Below are positions 33,927 through 46,290 of a stretch of 64,000 bases of DNA, piece after piece. The stretch is taken from assembly GCF_901000735.1 (NCBI RefSeq), contig NC_081548.1, positions 9,922,711 to 9,986,710 on the forward strand, written 5' to 3'. Numbering within the stretch: the first letter of the stretch is position 1; each line of letters opens with the position of its first letter. Below the pieces are notes generated by a model, which had not been told where the DNA came from, ran no database searches, and saw nothing but the letters and a program-made list of their open reading frames with translations. The DNA is from Corylus avellana. Lineage: Eukaryota > Streptophyta > Magnoliopsida > Fagales > Betulaceae. A program made the translations under genes and the position numbers.

Positions 33927-36900
33927 CGTGAGTGCTAGAAATTGAAGACCGCTGCATCATCTTTGCTGTGCAACTTTTCTGGAAGGCATTCCAAGCACTA
34001 TCCTGGTAAATAGTTTAAGTATTATTCAGATAGGATAATACATTTTCAAGATGGAGTAAAAAGAAAAACAACAGCAATTTATGAAGTTGGCCACCTTAAC
34101 TAAAAGATGGAAAAATTAAAAAAACACAGACAATTTATTTTGCTTAAAATATATTTTTGATAAGTAAATTTATTTTGCTTAAAATATATGACCAAGAAAA
34201 AGAAAGAAGTCTCTCAGTCTCTTGTAAAGAAAGAGACTTGCATTAGAAGGTGTATATTTCTTTTTCCTACATTAATTACAGTACCAAGCACAGAATGAAG
34301 ACCTAACCTATAAAAAACCAAAGCTCCAGAATGAGTCGTACCACCACTTCAGCTGAAGTATACACCGGATTCAAATTTTGAAGAACTAGTGTTCCTTGCT
34401 CATTAGCAGTGTTCATTCTTCCTTCCCAGGGCTTACAATGTGTTAGAAAATTCATAGATTAGTCTAAACTTTCTCACTCTAGATTCAATTAATGTCATCC
34501 ATGTCACGGCTTCAGATTCTAATGCTTACTAAATCCTGTTTCTCTGCTCCTTGTCAGAGAGAGGGATATGGAATTATGACAATGAAACCAACGTGTCTAC
34601 AACAAATATGAAATTTATTGAGATTCATGAGCAAAACTATTAAGTAAATGAAATTTGAGAATATGCAATTGGAGGGAAAAATAATAACTAACTTAAGTCC
34701 CCTAAACCATTTGCTTCTATTCTGTCAACATGTAGGAACCAAGAATTGTCAGAACTGGATCTCATCTTGAATAGAACTTTCACACAAAGAACGACAAAGC
34801 AGGCACTAAAGGACATCCATAAGCACATCCCTTGACAAACTATAATGGCATAAATAATATTGCCTGAAGCATCCAAAGGCTATGGGCAAGACCCATGTAT
34901 TTACTGAACTCCTAAGCACACAAAAAATTTGTATATATGAAGAAGACGATTCAAGTGATATAACCTTATCCCTAAATAGCTTATCAATCAAAACATCTAG
35001 TAGGAAAATAGAATCTATCCAACCTACGATCCTATTAAAGAAAATACTTACCACATCTGTTCTTCGGGCAACTTCCATTATTTGGTGATCCATTTTTTTG
35101 TCCACATCTGGAGACTGTCTTTGAGATGCTTCAAGCAACTTCCCATTAGAATGTTTTGTTTTCTCATCAGGCACCTCCTTAGAAGGCCCTTTTTCAGCCC
35201 CTTGAGAATCCTCTGCAAGCTTAAGTGTAGGCTTCTCTTCAGAAGCAGCTATGGTTGCTAAAGCCTTTGGATCATTACCATCCAAATCAACACTTAACTT
35301 CTGCATATTCTTCTCATTCTTATCATCAGATACTTTAATAGAACCTTCAATTTTTGCCTTCTTAGCTGGCCTATCATCCAGATCACCACAATCCTTAGCA
35401 GATTTTACTTTTTCCTCAAGAGAAGCTTTTGAGTCTGTATTTTCTCTAACTTCAGACCTTGATTTGGTGTGGTCAACGGAGACATTCTCCATTTCATCGT
35501 TATTCAGAGGCATTTCACCTATTTCTACACCTACACTATATGCAGGGTTTTCTCTAAGTGAAGCTTTCCGTTTAACCAATGAAGCATTTGAATCAGCGTG
35601 TTCTTTCCCTAGAGAATCAACAGAAATTCTATTGGTCGATAGAGTTGTGTGCTCTTTAGATGGGTTTCTCTTGGAAGGAACCTCTGTTTCATTACCTGCT
35701 ACAGCATTTCCACCAACTCCTTTCTTGTCAGAATCAAGATTCAGAACACCGGGCTTCTGAAGACCCGGTCTATTAAACATACATTTAACTGCAAAAATAC
35801 AAACCAATGAACAAATAAGAGGCTGGTTGAACCATAGAACAATAAACAACTAATTTGAAACTACAGGGACTGTCGAGGAATTAAAAGGAAAAAATAAATA
35901 ACAAAGAAAGAAAGAAAGAAAAAGTTATACCTTCAATCCCAGCTACTTTTTCTTCTATTTTATCCAGGATTTTCAAGTCTTTAACGTCAAAGCCACGGTA
36001 AAATATAAAGTCAGCCTTTTGAAGTTCTTCATCTGAGGGTTGTGGATTTCTACTGTCCTTTGATGTGCAAACAACGTTGCATTTTCCAGCAATCGCTTCC
36101 TGATTTATCGTATAAACTATTAGGAATAGCTGATTCACTTCAACTGAATACAATCCAAGGCACTAAATATGTCATTACCTTCTAAGCATTGTAATACCAA
36201 ATGTCAAATTATAAATACATGTTAAAAATTCAAATAGTTTTTAATTTAGTTGAAATGTGACGACACATCAGAAAAACGAAAAATTAACTGCAGAGACATA
36301 CGAGATTAACAAATTACTAATGAGTTAAGCTGCTAGTAAATCCACCTTCCCCAAAAGCTTCTCCGTTAATTAAAGAAGAATATCAGTTAATATAGAAGCC
36401 AACCGTTTTTCTAAAATAACACTAGAATCAGCTATGTCATAGAAGAGCTAAAGGCAATAGAGAGTGAATATGCTGGAAAAAAGAGAGATAAATGCTAAGA
36501 TCTTTCCAGAATTCAATTACCAAAGGATTCATATTTGCAAGGCCTGCACCTTCGCCAGAAGCCAAAAATAATTCATTTTCGGCTGTATCTACAACCACTC
36601 CAGGATACTTAAGCATCTCGCAAGGGCGGAAAAACCATAGAACCTTCACTGTCTTTTTCTTGAGAGGATTCTCCAATATTTTTATAAGTTTACCAATATG
36701 AGGTTCAGATTCCCCAGCAGCCAACAAATAAACACAATCATAAAGTTCATACTCCACACCATCATAGGTAAAAGATTGATAAAACTGAAAATCTTTCTTT
36801 TTCCCACCAACTCCTTTCTTTTTACCCCACTTAAATTCAAGGTCCTCCTCGACTCTGTCTGCTTCCACCATACTCTTATGCCAGGCCTCTTTCCAAGCAG

Positions 36901-37550
36901 AGTGATAAAATTACCTGAGAGAAAACAAGAATTTCTTTCATTTGAAGTACACTACATTCAAATAAAAAAAAATCCACATGGAGCAAAATATTAAACAGAC
37001 ACTAAATGAAAATGCATATATGCAAATAGTCCAAATTGTTCAAGCTTAACTCTATAATCACAAATCACTTGAATAGAAATATCATTTCTACCCAGGTGTT
37101 AACAAATCTAAATTCCCACAAAGATAATAAATCTTCCCAAGTCATGTGGGCAGAATTCATAAAAATTAAAAAATAATAAAAATAAAAATGAACAATCCGA
37201 AAGATTTTCACGAAGAACAATTTTCCTCAAAACAGACAACTTCTTCGCGAACCCTAGAATAGCGTACGAAGAGCAATGCCAGGGCCCAGGACAGAAGAGC
37301 ACGGAAAACAGAAGATCGAAGGCATTGAAGAGAGAATTTGGAGGGAAAACTTACAGTAAGTTTTGGGAGAGTGAAGAGTGATTTCCTTTCTTCCACTGAA
37401 CCCGCAAACCCTAGCGATGGGAATCGCGCGTTTTGGAGATGCTTTCTTTTGGGAGAGAAAATATAGAAAGATTATCGAAAAGACCAGGAACGCTTTCAAG
37501 GTTTGGTTTTTCTTGAATAGGTCGGTGGTAGTTTCTCTTCCCAACAGGGT
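33927..37550 (-). CDS. ASI1: ASI1/IBM2-like BAH and RRM protein, 3'-truncated copy
   Basis: Exons on the minus strand: 5'UTR about 37550-37355; 36871-36521; 36099-35931; 35788-35052; a probable 27-base exon 34721-34695; 34431-34342; 34002-33927. The start MVEADRVEEDLEFKWGKKKG opens a BAH domain (FTYDGVEYELYDCVYL...VKVLWFFRPCEM...NELFLASGEGAGLAN, EAIAGKCNVVCTSKDSRNPQ). A long Lys/Ser/Glu-rich linker follows, then KWFRGL, PWEGRM, GTLVLQNLNP and WNAFQKSCTAKMMQRSS, the start of the RRM. In Arabidopsis ASI1/IBM2 binds RNA and heterochromatin marks and is needed for full-length transcripts of genes with silenced introns. The first three coding exons are intact. The 27-base exon lacks a clean in-phase GT donor, and the rest of the RRM and C-terminus are not found. 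Probably a broken tandem copy, or one whose 3' end is displaced. Confidence 0.75.
36437..36871 (-). other. BAH-domain exon of the ASI1-like gene (start codon exon)
   Basis: The ATG lies at 36869-36871, about 40 bases after a CTTGTTTTCTCTCAG acceptor. Coding runs 351 bases to 36521, where CCTTTG is followed by GTAATT. The open frame continues into the intron to 36437, which is read-through. The exon holds most of the BAH fold and ends at NMNPL, joining in phase to EAIAGKC at 36099. Confidence 0.8.
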
Positions 37551-37559
37551 TTAATTCAG

Positions 37560-38631
37560 AAAATCTCAGCCCTTGAACCGACTCTACGTCAATCCCGACT
37601 TGTACTAGGGGTCTAGGACTAGGACTTCTCTGTTATATTAGTTGACTTCTTGATTTTTTTTTTTTTTAAAAAAAAAAAAATCACTTAACATCTCTAAACT
37701 GCCAATATTTTAAAAAAATCCCTTCAATTTTTTTTAAAAAAAACTCTCAATTTTACATTATATGCTTTCAATTTAATGCAATGTATCACATCCTCTGATT
37801 TTATACATTAAAAGTAATAAAATAATTTTTATGCTCATGACTTTTTTTATAAAATTTTAAATTTATCATTAATTTTTTTTAAAATAAAAATAAAAATTGA
37901 ATGGTAATTTGGTATTTTTAATCATTTAGTTAACAGCTGAATTTGACGGAGTGGGTCAATTGAATCAAATTGAAAGTTCAAGGGTTAAATTAAGAGTTTT
38001 TAAAATTTAGGAGATTTTCTCAAAACGCATGATATTTCAGGAGTTTAAAGTAAAGTTTTGCAACAAAAAAAAAGAGTTGTCTTCTTTTTTATTTATTTTT
38101 CATTAGCGTACCCTGTATTAATTTGGACACTCCACAATCATGAAAAACGAATTGACCCTTGAGCTCGACACGAAATTATAGAATTTGTTAAGCATGTGGG
38201 TGGGCGCATTTTGGGGAACGAATAAGATTAAGTGATTACATGCGGGTCACGTGATCACATTTTCGGCTAAGAAGATGGCAGCAACTAATGGATAGGCTGA
38301 ATTGAAAAAAATTTAAACTTTGGTGGAGTGCATTGTAAAAATTAAAACATTACGGGTCGGATTGAAAATTTGCTCAAATTTTGGGGGGTAGAATGTACTT
38401 TTTCTCTATGATTTAAATTTGGTGCATCTAACAGTGTACATGATATTTTTCAAACTCCCAACCTGGTTGACAATGTCCCTCTAAACTATCAAAAATTGTC
38501 AATATCTCCCAAAACTAGCAAAAAGAAAAAAATGATCCTAATTTTTTTCAATAAGATGAGGGCTTCATTGGAGAGAGAGAGAGAAAGAAATGAAAGGAGA
38601 AGGAAGAAAAAAAATTAAAGAAAGAAAGAGG
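37560..38631. other. AT-rich intergenic sequence, no gene seen
   Basis: Low-complexity T- and A-runs are mixed with ordinary sequence, and a GA-rich tract fills 38570-38640. No exon or element ends were recognised. Confidence 0.5.
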
Positions 38632-38640
38632 AAGAAAGAG

Positions 38641-38894
38641 GGATTGAGATCCCCTCCAATTACTCAAAATTGGAGATTCTCACGTTACGAAATCGTGGCC
38701 CTTCATTTTAAATCCAATGGTCTATAAAATACCAGCTACTTTTGTATAACTAAGACATTAAATTTTAATTTTAAGCTAACTTTTGTTTTATCGAGGTTTA
38801 AATGATATTATAGATAATTGGATTTAAAATGAAGGGCCACGATTTCATAACATAAGAATATCTAATTTTGAGTAATTTGAGGGAATCTCAATCC
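38641..38894. mobile_element. Foldback MITE with 9-bp target duplication (Mutator-like)
   Basis: The two halves are inverted copies over about 85 bases. GGATTGAGATCCCCTCCAAT opens the left arm, and the right arm ends ATTTGAGGGAATCTCAATCC. Both arms contain AATCGTGGCCCTTCATTTT in opposite senses. AAGAAAGAG occurs immediately on both sides (38632-38640, 38895-38903), a perfect 9-bp duplication. It is non-coding. Confidence 0.85.
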
Positions 38895-39480
38895 AAGAAA
38901 GAGAGCATTAAATTGCATTCAAAAAACAAATGCATTCGTGAATTGTGCATGCCCCATGTTGTGGTGCAATGTTCACAAATGACTTAAAAATGCCTTTTGC
39001 ATTTTTTTTACATAACCGGATGGAGGGGATTTTTTTATGAATTTGGTTAGCCATTTTAGATAAAAATGAAGAATGATTAAGCCATTGTGGATGCTATAAA
39101 CATGCATTATATTTGAGTTAGTTAAAATACACCCATAAGCATTCACAATAGAGGAGCCAAATTTTTATGCAAAATAGCTCATCAAAACTCACTTTATCTA
39201 GTTTAGTTAATGAATTTTAAAAAACCCCTACATCCGATTAACTATATTTTTATTTATATCATTTAAATATTATTTTTTTATTCTTTATTGGGAAAAAGAG
39301 TGAAAAGTTTTAGGAAAAAGAGAAAACATGTGAAAGAAACAATAAAAAAATAAAATTACTCACTTTAAAAGTGTTGCTATATTTAGTTTTTTTTTTTAAT
39401 TTTTAATTTTTAATTTTTTATTTGTGCTCTTCTAATCAAATATCAATTTTGCATTTTTTTGGCTAATCCATGCAATATAA

Positions 39481-40001
39481 GAGCATTCCCAATGGAGGAG
39501 CCAAATTTGTATGCAAAATGACTCCTCAAAACTCACTTTATCAAATTTAGCTAATGGATTTTTAAATGTCTCTTACATCTAATTAACTATATTTTATCTA
39601 TGCCATTTAAATATTATTTTTTATATTTTTTTATAAGGATTGTATTTTTTCCTAAATATCCTATTTTTCAACTTTTTGAAAAAAAAAAAAAAAAAGATGT
39701 GGAGAGAGAAATAGTATGAGAGAATTTTGGAAAAAGAGAGATGTGAAAGAGAAATAGCAAGAGAAAATTTTGGGAAAAAAAGAAAACATGTGTGAGAAAC
39801 AATAAAAAAAATGAAATGGCTCATGAGAAAAATGCAGTTATATGTAACATTTTTTTTTTTTTGCTAATCTAATAAAATATCTATCTTATATATATATATA
39901 TATTTTTTTTTTTTTGGCTAATCTAATGTTGGATTTTTTTACAAATCTAATTACCCATTTTAGATAAAAGTATAATGTGGCTCCTCTATTTGGGAATGCT
40001 C
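39481..40001. mobile_element. Tourist/Harbinger-type MITE (521 bp)
   Basis: The left end GAGCATTCCCAATGGAGGAGCC and right end (inward) GAGCATTCCCAAATAGAGGAGCC are inverted repeats. TAA at 39478-39480 and 40002-40004 is the target duplication. A diverged copy overlaps about 39130-39280 (CATTCACAATAGAGGAGCC). It is AT-rich inside and non-coding. Confidence 0.8.
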
Positions 40002-40004
40002 TAA

Positions 40005-41200
40005 GGAATTTTTATAAATTTGATTAATCATTTTAGATAAAAATAATATTTGACTCTTTCTTTGTAAATACTCTCGGCTACAATGATTCGTTGTAGCAAA
40101 ATGTAAGAATATTGCTAATCATTGTAGCGAAATGTAAGAAATTTTTTTAAATGAAAATCAATCTTACCTTTTGGTTTTTTATTGTCCATCACCTAAACAC
40201 ATTTATTGTTTAACTTCCTCTCTCCACCCCTCTCACTCCTTCCCAGTCACTCTTTTTCCCTCTTCGTCGCTCCCTTGTCTGGGCAATCGCCTAGGGATTC
40301 CCATGTGGACATCCAAGGCAAACGTCCCTATGAGTTCTTAGCTCGTGAAGTTTTCAAAAGAAAAATATAAGAAAGCACTCTAAACTAGCGACAGTTTGTG
40401 ATAAGAAAAATGTTAAAGGTTTAATTATTCTGCCCAACTTTATGCTGTCTTTTGCCTTATTTTTAATTTAAAAGATAACAAAATTAAAAAGGTTTCGGAA
40501 GTAATAATTTTTATTTTGGTTATTCTTTTTTTTGGTATTTGTTTTAAAAAATAAAAACAGTATTTTGCTCCAGAAATTTTTTTCCTTATTTTTTAATTTA
40601 AAAAGTTTCTGAATGAATAATTTTTATTTTGGTCCTTCTTTTATTTAGTATTTTTTTTAAAAAAATAAAAATACAATTTTAATTTTTCAAAAAAAAATAC
40701 AAAATAAAAGAAGGATCAAAATAAAAAAATTATTGCTTCAAAAAAATTTAAAATTTTGTTATTTTTTTTAAATTAAAAAATAAGAAAAAAATTAGCCACA
40801 AGTTGAGGTTGTATCATTCCTCTTGTGATAAAGCTCGAGTCCTGCTATGCGGCTGCCAAATTTTGGCAACCTAGCGTAGGACAAATATGAAAATAATAAT
40901 AATAAAAAAAAATTGTTATTTTTTTTTGTTAAATTTTTATGAGTTAATATTTAGTTTTTAATGCCTCAAAACTTATTTTTTGATTTAAAACTAAAACCTA
41001 GGGGTGAAAGGTTAACCCTTTAGAGATGGTATCACCTAAAAGGAATTTATCATCCTAAATTTGATGCTAATACCTCAAATTTAGTGATAATACCTCAAAT
41101 TTGGATTCCCCTTTAATATCTCTCTTTTTCAATTTTTTTTTTTTAAAAAAAGAAAAGGTCAGATGTCTAACGCTTGGCTGCCAAAAATCTCTATTCATAA
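40005..41200. other. AT-rich intergenic sequence, no gene seen
   Basis: Long A- and T-rich tracts, with self-complementary AAAATACAAAATAAAAG-type stretches at 40500-40790. A partial arm of the foldback family described below may lie at about 40360-40410. Nothing coding is seen. Confidence 0.45.
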
Positions 41201-41782
41201 AGCTCAACAATGTTCAAAAGGTGTTAAAGTAGTCCATCAAACTATCAAAGTGTGTAAAAAAAGGCCACATCTTTTTTTTTATATTCCTATAATACCCTTA
41301 TTCTTTTAAAAACTAAAATAAAAAATTAATAAAGTAAAAAAAATAAAAAACTATAAAATTAATTATTTAAAATAAATAAATAAATAAATAAATATATATA
41401 TAAAAGGAAAGGCGTGAATGCCAATCGAGCCAACCACATGGTTTGATTTTGCATTTATCCATATTTTTTTACACCGCATGAACAATTTGTAATTTAAGCC
41501 AACTACAGTGACTAATATTTTATTTATTCGAAAAAAAAAAATGTATTTATTCACCCCTTGGGTTTTTTTTCTTTCCTTTTTTTGTTTAAAAAATAATTTA
41601 GTTTATTTTTCATTTTATTTAGTTTTTAAAAGAGTAGGGGTACTATAGGAATATAAAAAAATATGTGGCATTTTTTACGTACTTTGGTTGTTTGATGGGC
41701 TCCTTTAGTACCTTTTGAACATTGTGGAACTCTATCGCAAACCGCTGTTAGTTTGTGGGACTTTTTTTATATTTTTTCCTTT
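41201..41782. mobile_element. Foldback element of the GGAAAAATATAAAAA family, copy A
   Basis: The left arm (AACAATGTTCAAAAGGTG, CCATCAAACTA, TATTCCTATAATACCC) and right arm (GGGGTACTATAGGAATATA, TTGATGGGCTCC, TTTTGAACATTGTGG, ending TTTTATATTTTTTCC) are inverted copies around an AT-rich centre. The left terminus is truncated. Copies B and C and the outer arms at 42486 and 46386 share the same words. Confidence 0.7.
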
Positions 41783-41820
41783 TACTTGTTTGTTGAAATT
41801 GGTTTTTTTTTTTTTTTTTT

Positions 41821-42414
41821 GAGAAAAATATAAAAAAGCTCTCTGAACTAACAACCATTTTTAAAATATCCTTATAAAGTTTAAAGTGTGTTAAAGTGAT
41901 ACATCAAACTACTAAAGTATGTCAAAAATGCCACTTTTTTATTATATTCCTATAATACCCTTATTCTCTTAAAAAATGAAATAAAATAAAAAACTAAAAT
42001 ATTAATTTTTTAAAATAAAAGAAAAAAGGAAAGTGTGGCTGCTGACCACGTCTGATTTTGCATTTATCCATATTTTTTATATGGTACGAGCGATTTGTAA
42101 TTTAGGCCAACTACAATGACTAATTTTTTATTTATCTGGAAAAAAAAAAAAAAACTTTGTTTTTTTCTTCATTTATCCACCCCTTAGTTTTTTTTTTGAA
42201 AAATAGTTTTGTTTTTTATTTTATTAATTTTTTATTTTAGTTTTAAGATAATAAGGGTATTATAGGAATATAATAAAAAAGTGACATTTTTGGCACAATT
42301 TGGTAGTTTGATGTATCACTTTAGCATACTTTAAACTTCACGAGTTTTTTTTTTTTTTAAAATGACTGCTATCTGAGGGGACTTTTTATTTTTATTTTAT
42401 ATATATATTTTCTC
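41821..42414. mobile_element. Foldback element of the GGAAAAATATAAAAA family, copy B
   Basis: It starts GAGAAAAATATAAAAAAGC and ends with the inverted form. The arms carry ACATCAAACTAC / GTAGTTTGATGT and TATTCCTATAATACCC / GGGTATTATAGGAATATA. It lies 39 bases from copy A, in tandem. No clear target duplication is seen. Non-coding. Confidence 0.7.
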
Positions 42415-42890
42415 TTGTTTTTTTGTTTTTAATGTTTCTTTGTGAATTTGAATGGCTTTTCATTATTGGGTTGTTGTGAATTTTGGGAAAAATATAAAAA
42501 TGCCCCCACACTGATAGTCGTTTGCGAATTGGCCCCACAATGTTCAAAATGTATTAAAGTAGCCCAATAAAGTATCGACATGTGTCAAAGTGGCCACTTC
42601 GTTAGTTAGCCCTGTTCGTTTGGATGGAAAATCAATCACGTGCCGTCCACGTGGGTTTTTTTGACTTGAACTTCGTAAAATGCCCTTATGGGAAACTTTA
42701 AAAACTCCTCACCCATCCCATTGACTCGCGTAAAACTTAACCCATCTAATTACCAAAACGATGTCATTTGGGTTGGGAAAATACCCTAAGTGTTGTCCCT
42801 ATCCTCACGCCTCAGTTGACCAACCCAAGAATTTTGCGACCCATTCTTTGAGTAAATTGTACCTCTCAAAACCATTTGAAGATTGTGGTC

Positions 42891-43840
42891 ATTCCTTCCA
42901 GCTCGTCAACGATGGAGAAGGTTTCAAGTGACATCGTGGACGATGAAGTCAATGTCTACCAGTAGGTGGGAAGTTCGCAGTCTTGTGCATACAAAATACA
43001 TATGCGAAATTGAATCACCAATGATGATTTCATGGACAAAGGAAAATCTTGGTAGAAGATTTATTGGATGCGGTAAATACAAGGTACAAAAAGCATAAAA
43101 CAAATCATCTTATTTAATTATGGAATTAGGGATTTCAAAATTAGTAATCTTGCAGTTACGATTTCTGTGCGGATTAATTTATATGGTTGTTATGAGGTAG
43201 AAGGGGGGGATTTAGGGTTTGCCTGAAAATTGTGAATTTCGAGTTTTGTCAAAATTATATAAACATGTTTTTCTGTTTTATTGCAAAATTTGTAGTATAT
43301 GTAATACATTGACATCATTGGAATTGGTTGTTGTACGATAGTGGGTTCCATGTTGTTGATTTAGGGTTTGCCTAAAAATTATGGATTATGGGTTTTGTTA
43401 AAATTATATAAACATGGAACTCAAATTATTGCAAAATTTGTAGTATATTTAATACATTGACATATTTGGAATTGGTTGATGTGAGATAGCGGGTTCCATG
43501 CTATTGATTTAGGGTTTCCCTGAAATTGTAGATTTCGGGATTTGTCAAAATTATATGTAAATACTTGTGTTTTAGTGCAAAATTTGTAGTATATTTAATA
43601 TATTGACATAATTGGTTACTAATTCTCCTTTGTGAATTATGCAGAAAGAAAGTGATCATGGTTGTGATTATTTATCTGGGTTGACAAAGAAGCTATGCTC
43701 CTTGTATCACAGTTCAATCCCCGAATAGTTGATCAGAAGAAGGGTTTTGAAATTGAACTGACCAAATTGACGCTACAAATTGATTTTGAAAACTGCAAAA
43801 ACATTAACATGGAAAAAAAAAAAAAAACTTAAGGATGTCA
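42891..43840 (+). pseudogene. GRF-type zinc-finger protein relic
   Basis: At 42950-43098 one frame reads CEIESPMMISWTKENLGRRFIGCGKY, which fits the GRF zinc finger (C-x-C/S, SWT..NpGRRF..C). The natural ATG frame (MEKVSSDIVDD, from 42911) is out of phase, so there is a frameshift upstream. After a 540-base intron-like stretch, 43645-43835 encodes LFIWVDKEAMLL and a Lys/Glu/Leu-rich tail in another frame, as expected for the second half of such proteins. These small proteins are common near transposons in plants. Function unknown, and clearly broken. Confidence 0.6.
43200..43640 (+). repeat. 148-149-bp tandem repeat, about 2.9 units, in the GRF relic intron
   Basis: TTAGGGTTT starts at 43212, 43361 and 43509. 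Each unit continues with GTCAAAATTATAT-like sequence, GCAAAATTTGTAGTATAT and TAATACATTGACAT. Divergence between units is modest, so the duplication is fairly recent. Confidence 0.85.
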
Positions 43841-43969
43841 TTGGTCACTTGTTTGATTTTAGCATTTTTGTTGTTGTGTTAATGATAGGGAGAAACATCA
43901 TTGCATTATTGGTAGGACAATGTTGCTGCGAAAGGGAGAAATATTATTAGTTTAAGGACTTTTCTATTT

Positions 43970-44440
43970 GGAAAAAATATAAAAAAATATCATAAACTAA
44001 CAACCGTTTGCGATAGAGCCCTATAATGTTCAAAATGTACTAAAGTAACCCATAAAATTACCAAAATGTATCAAAAATGCCTCTTATTTTTTTATATTCC
44101 CATAATACCCCTATTCTTTTAAAAATTAAAATAATAAAATAATTATAAAAAAAAAAAAAAAACCAAAAAATTTTTAAAAGGAAAAAAAAAAGGGCGAATA
44201 AATACAAAATAAAATGTTTTTTTGGAATAAATAAATAATTAGTCACTGTAGTTGGGGGTTTTTTTATAATTTTTTTCATTTATTTTACTTTTTAAAAGAA
44301 TATGGGTATTATAGGAATATAAAAAAGTGACATTTTTGCTACATTTTGGTAATTTAATGGGCTCCTTTAGTATCTTTTGAACATTGTGGGGCTATATCGC
44401 AAACAGCTGTTAGTCTGTGGAGCTTTTTTATATTTTTCCC
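43970..44440. mobile_element. Foldback element of the GGAAAAATATAAAAA family, copy C, with near-perfect 9-bp duplication
   Basis: It starts GGAAAAAATATAAAAAAAT and ends TTTTTATATTTTTCCC. The arms carry AACCGTTTGCGATAGAGCCC / GGGGCTATATCGCAAACAGC and the TATTCC.ATAATACCC pair. The flanks TTTCTATTT (43961-43969) and TTTTTATTT (44441-44449) differ at one of nine bases, pointing to a Mutator-type insertion. Non-coding. Confidence 0.7.
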
Positions 44441-45068
44441 TTTTTATTTAGTGGTTTGTCTTAAAGTGCAAACCATGTTGCCTAAAAGTCCTTTATCTAA
44501 TGTGCTATTGTTGTGCTATTAATGAAGCACATATTGTAATGTAAATTTGGTTGAACTTCTCTTGTTATTGTAGCTATTAATTTATGGACTTTTTATTCAG
44601 TGGCTTGTCTTAAATTTGAATTTGAATTCGTCAATATGGTATCAAAGATCTGGATATTTGACAACTTACCAATTCCACATTCATATAACAATTTGTAACA
44701 CAATTTAAGCAAAACTCATCATACCCAAGGTCATATATTTAACAACTTATTTTGACAACTTCCACAAAATGGGAGTATGCATCAATACTCATAACCAAAA
44801 CCATCATAACAATACCTACCTTTATATTTGACAACTTTGTTCACTTCTAACCATACCTTTATATTTAACAGTTTTCCATAAATGTCATAACAATACACAT
44901 AATGTTGTTTCAAATTAAATGTCACATAATGTTGTCTTCACCCTAAATGCAAAGACAATGTACATAATATTGTTTTCACCTTAAATACAAAGTTTAAACA
45001 TAATCTTGTTTTTTCCCTAATACATAGGCATAACCATTAAGACTTGAACAAAATTATCAAAAGCATAT

Positions 45069-46290
45069 TGTAATGCCCTGTAGAAATCAATCAACTGGTA
45101 ATTGACTCAATGGTTCGTCTCCCAGCCTACATCCCTAACGAGACAAGACTCAGGGATCTTAACCTCTCCTAAATGAGAGAGTAAAGTGGAAGGCTTTTAA
45201 ACTATACGAATAGAAAGCAATAACTATAAGCCATAAGTACAATCACCAGAGTAAAGATAAATCATCATAACATAAATAGATCTCCTGAATGTATTGGTCG
45301 AAGACCAATCATCAAAATAAACATATTATAGACCCAGAAGATAATTGTCTTGCAATAAAGTAATAAGATCAACACCTAATTTTAAGTAATGCCAAAGAGA
45401 TGACAATCTCTATCATATCCGCCAGTGTGGTTCCTCCATCATCCCACATGGACTTCAGTCACATTGGATCCAAATCTTAAAAAACAACTCTAATCAAATC
45501 CTGAGTAATCACCCAAGTCCGGTCCATAGGCATCATTTTCTAAGCTAGCTAAATCGCGCAATTTGTACGTCATGGGAGAAAAATAAGAAGGGGGTAAGTC
45601 CAAGGACTTAGTGAGAGTTAATGCACATAATACCCATACCATTTTAGTAATGACCCCTGTTTGGTAAAGAATGCAACATTTTAGATATGATAGTCCATGG
45701 ATGCAATATAGATATAATAAATGCTATAATTATGAGTAACAGTGATAGTTCAACAGTATGGTCTACCCGATATATTACCCTTTCTCAGCAGGGTTGGCAC
45801 TGTCCCGAGGGACCTATAATACAATGCTGGTGCCTTGACCATTGTACGCTATCATTCATAACACTAGCAGCCTGGCCGAGTCCGACCTCGGGTGGCCCAC
45901 ACTACTAATGATGTACGTCCTGTAGTGACCATTCGTTAAGGCTGTGCCAGTCACAAAACAACTGTTGGATCCAATGCCCATATGTCAACACACACATTTG
46001 ACCATAAAGTTAACATGTATAGTAAGGTCATGGCTATTATCCTGCATATACCGTTGTACTATGTCATACGATGCAATTAATCTTTTTCGTATTTTACATA
46101 TATGCTTTTACAAGTCTTAATGTCATTATCTTGTTAAGTAGCACATTTTCACAAATGATAGAGTTCATGTGCAACAAAGTGTATATCGTGAGGGTTGTAA
46201 ATATGCATGTTTTGGTACTTCAAATAGTCGTGCATTGCGGAAAAATAAATGACAAGTATTATGTGAGTTAAAACTCACCTGGGTGGTGTA
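45069..46290 (-). mobile_element. Gypsy-type LTR-like sequence, ends not defined
   Basis: TGTAATGCCCTGTAG at about 45069 resembles Gypsy LTR ends. The stretch CAGGGTTGGCACTGTCCCGAGGGACC...CCGAGTCCGACCTCGGGTGG (45790-45895) and ACTCACCTGGGTGG near 46280 look like reverse-strand Gypsy LTR vocabulary. I could not fix both termini or a target duplication. Confidence 0.4.

Noticed and set aside
35251..35760. 169-residue plus-strand frame
   Set aside because: It is the antisense shadow of the Lys/Ser-rich exon of the ASI1-like gene, whose minus-strand frame matches the family.
40825..40880. Possible tRNA gene (GCTCGAGTCCTGCTATGCGG)
   Set aside because: A B-box-like word occurs but no cloverleaf can be folded around it.
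44636..44652. TGGTATCAAAGATCTGG as an initiator-tRNA primer binding site
   Set aside because: It is only partly matched and no LTR end lies next to it, so a chance match is likely.
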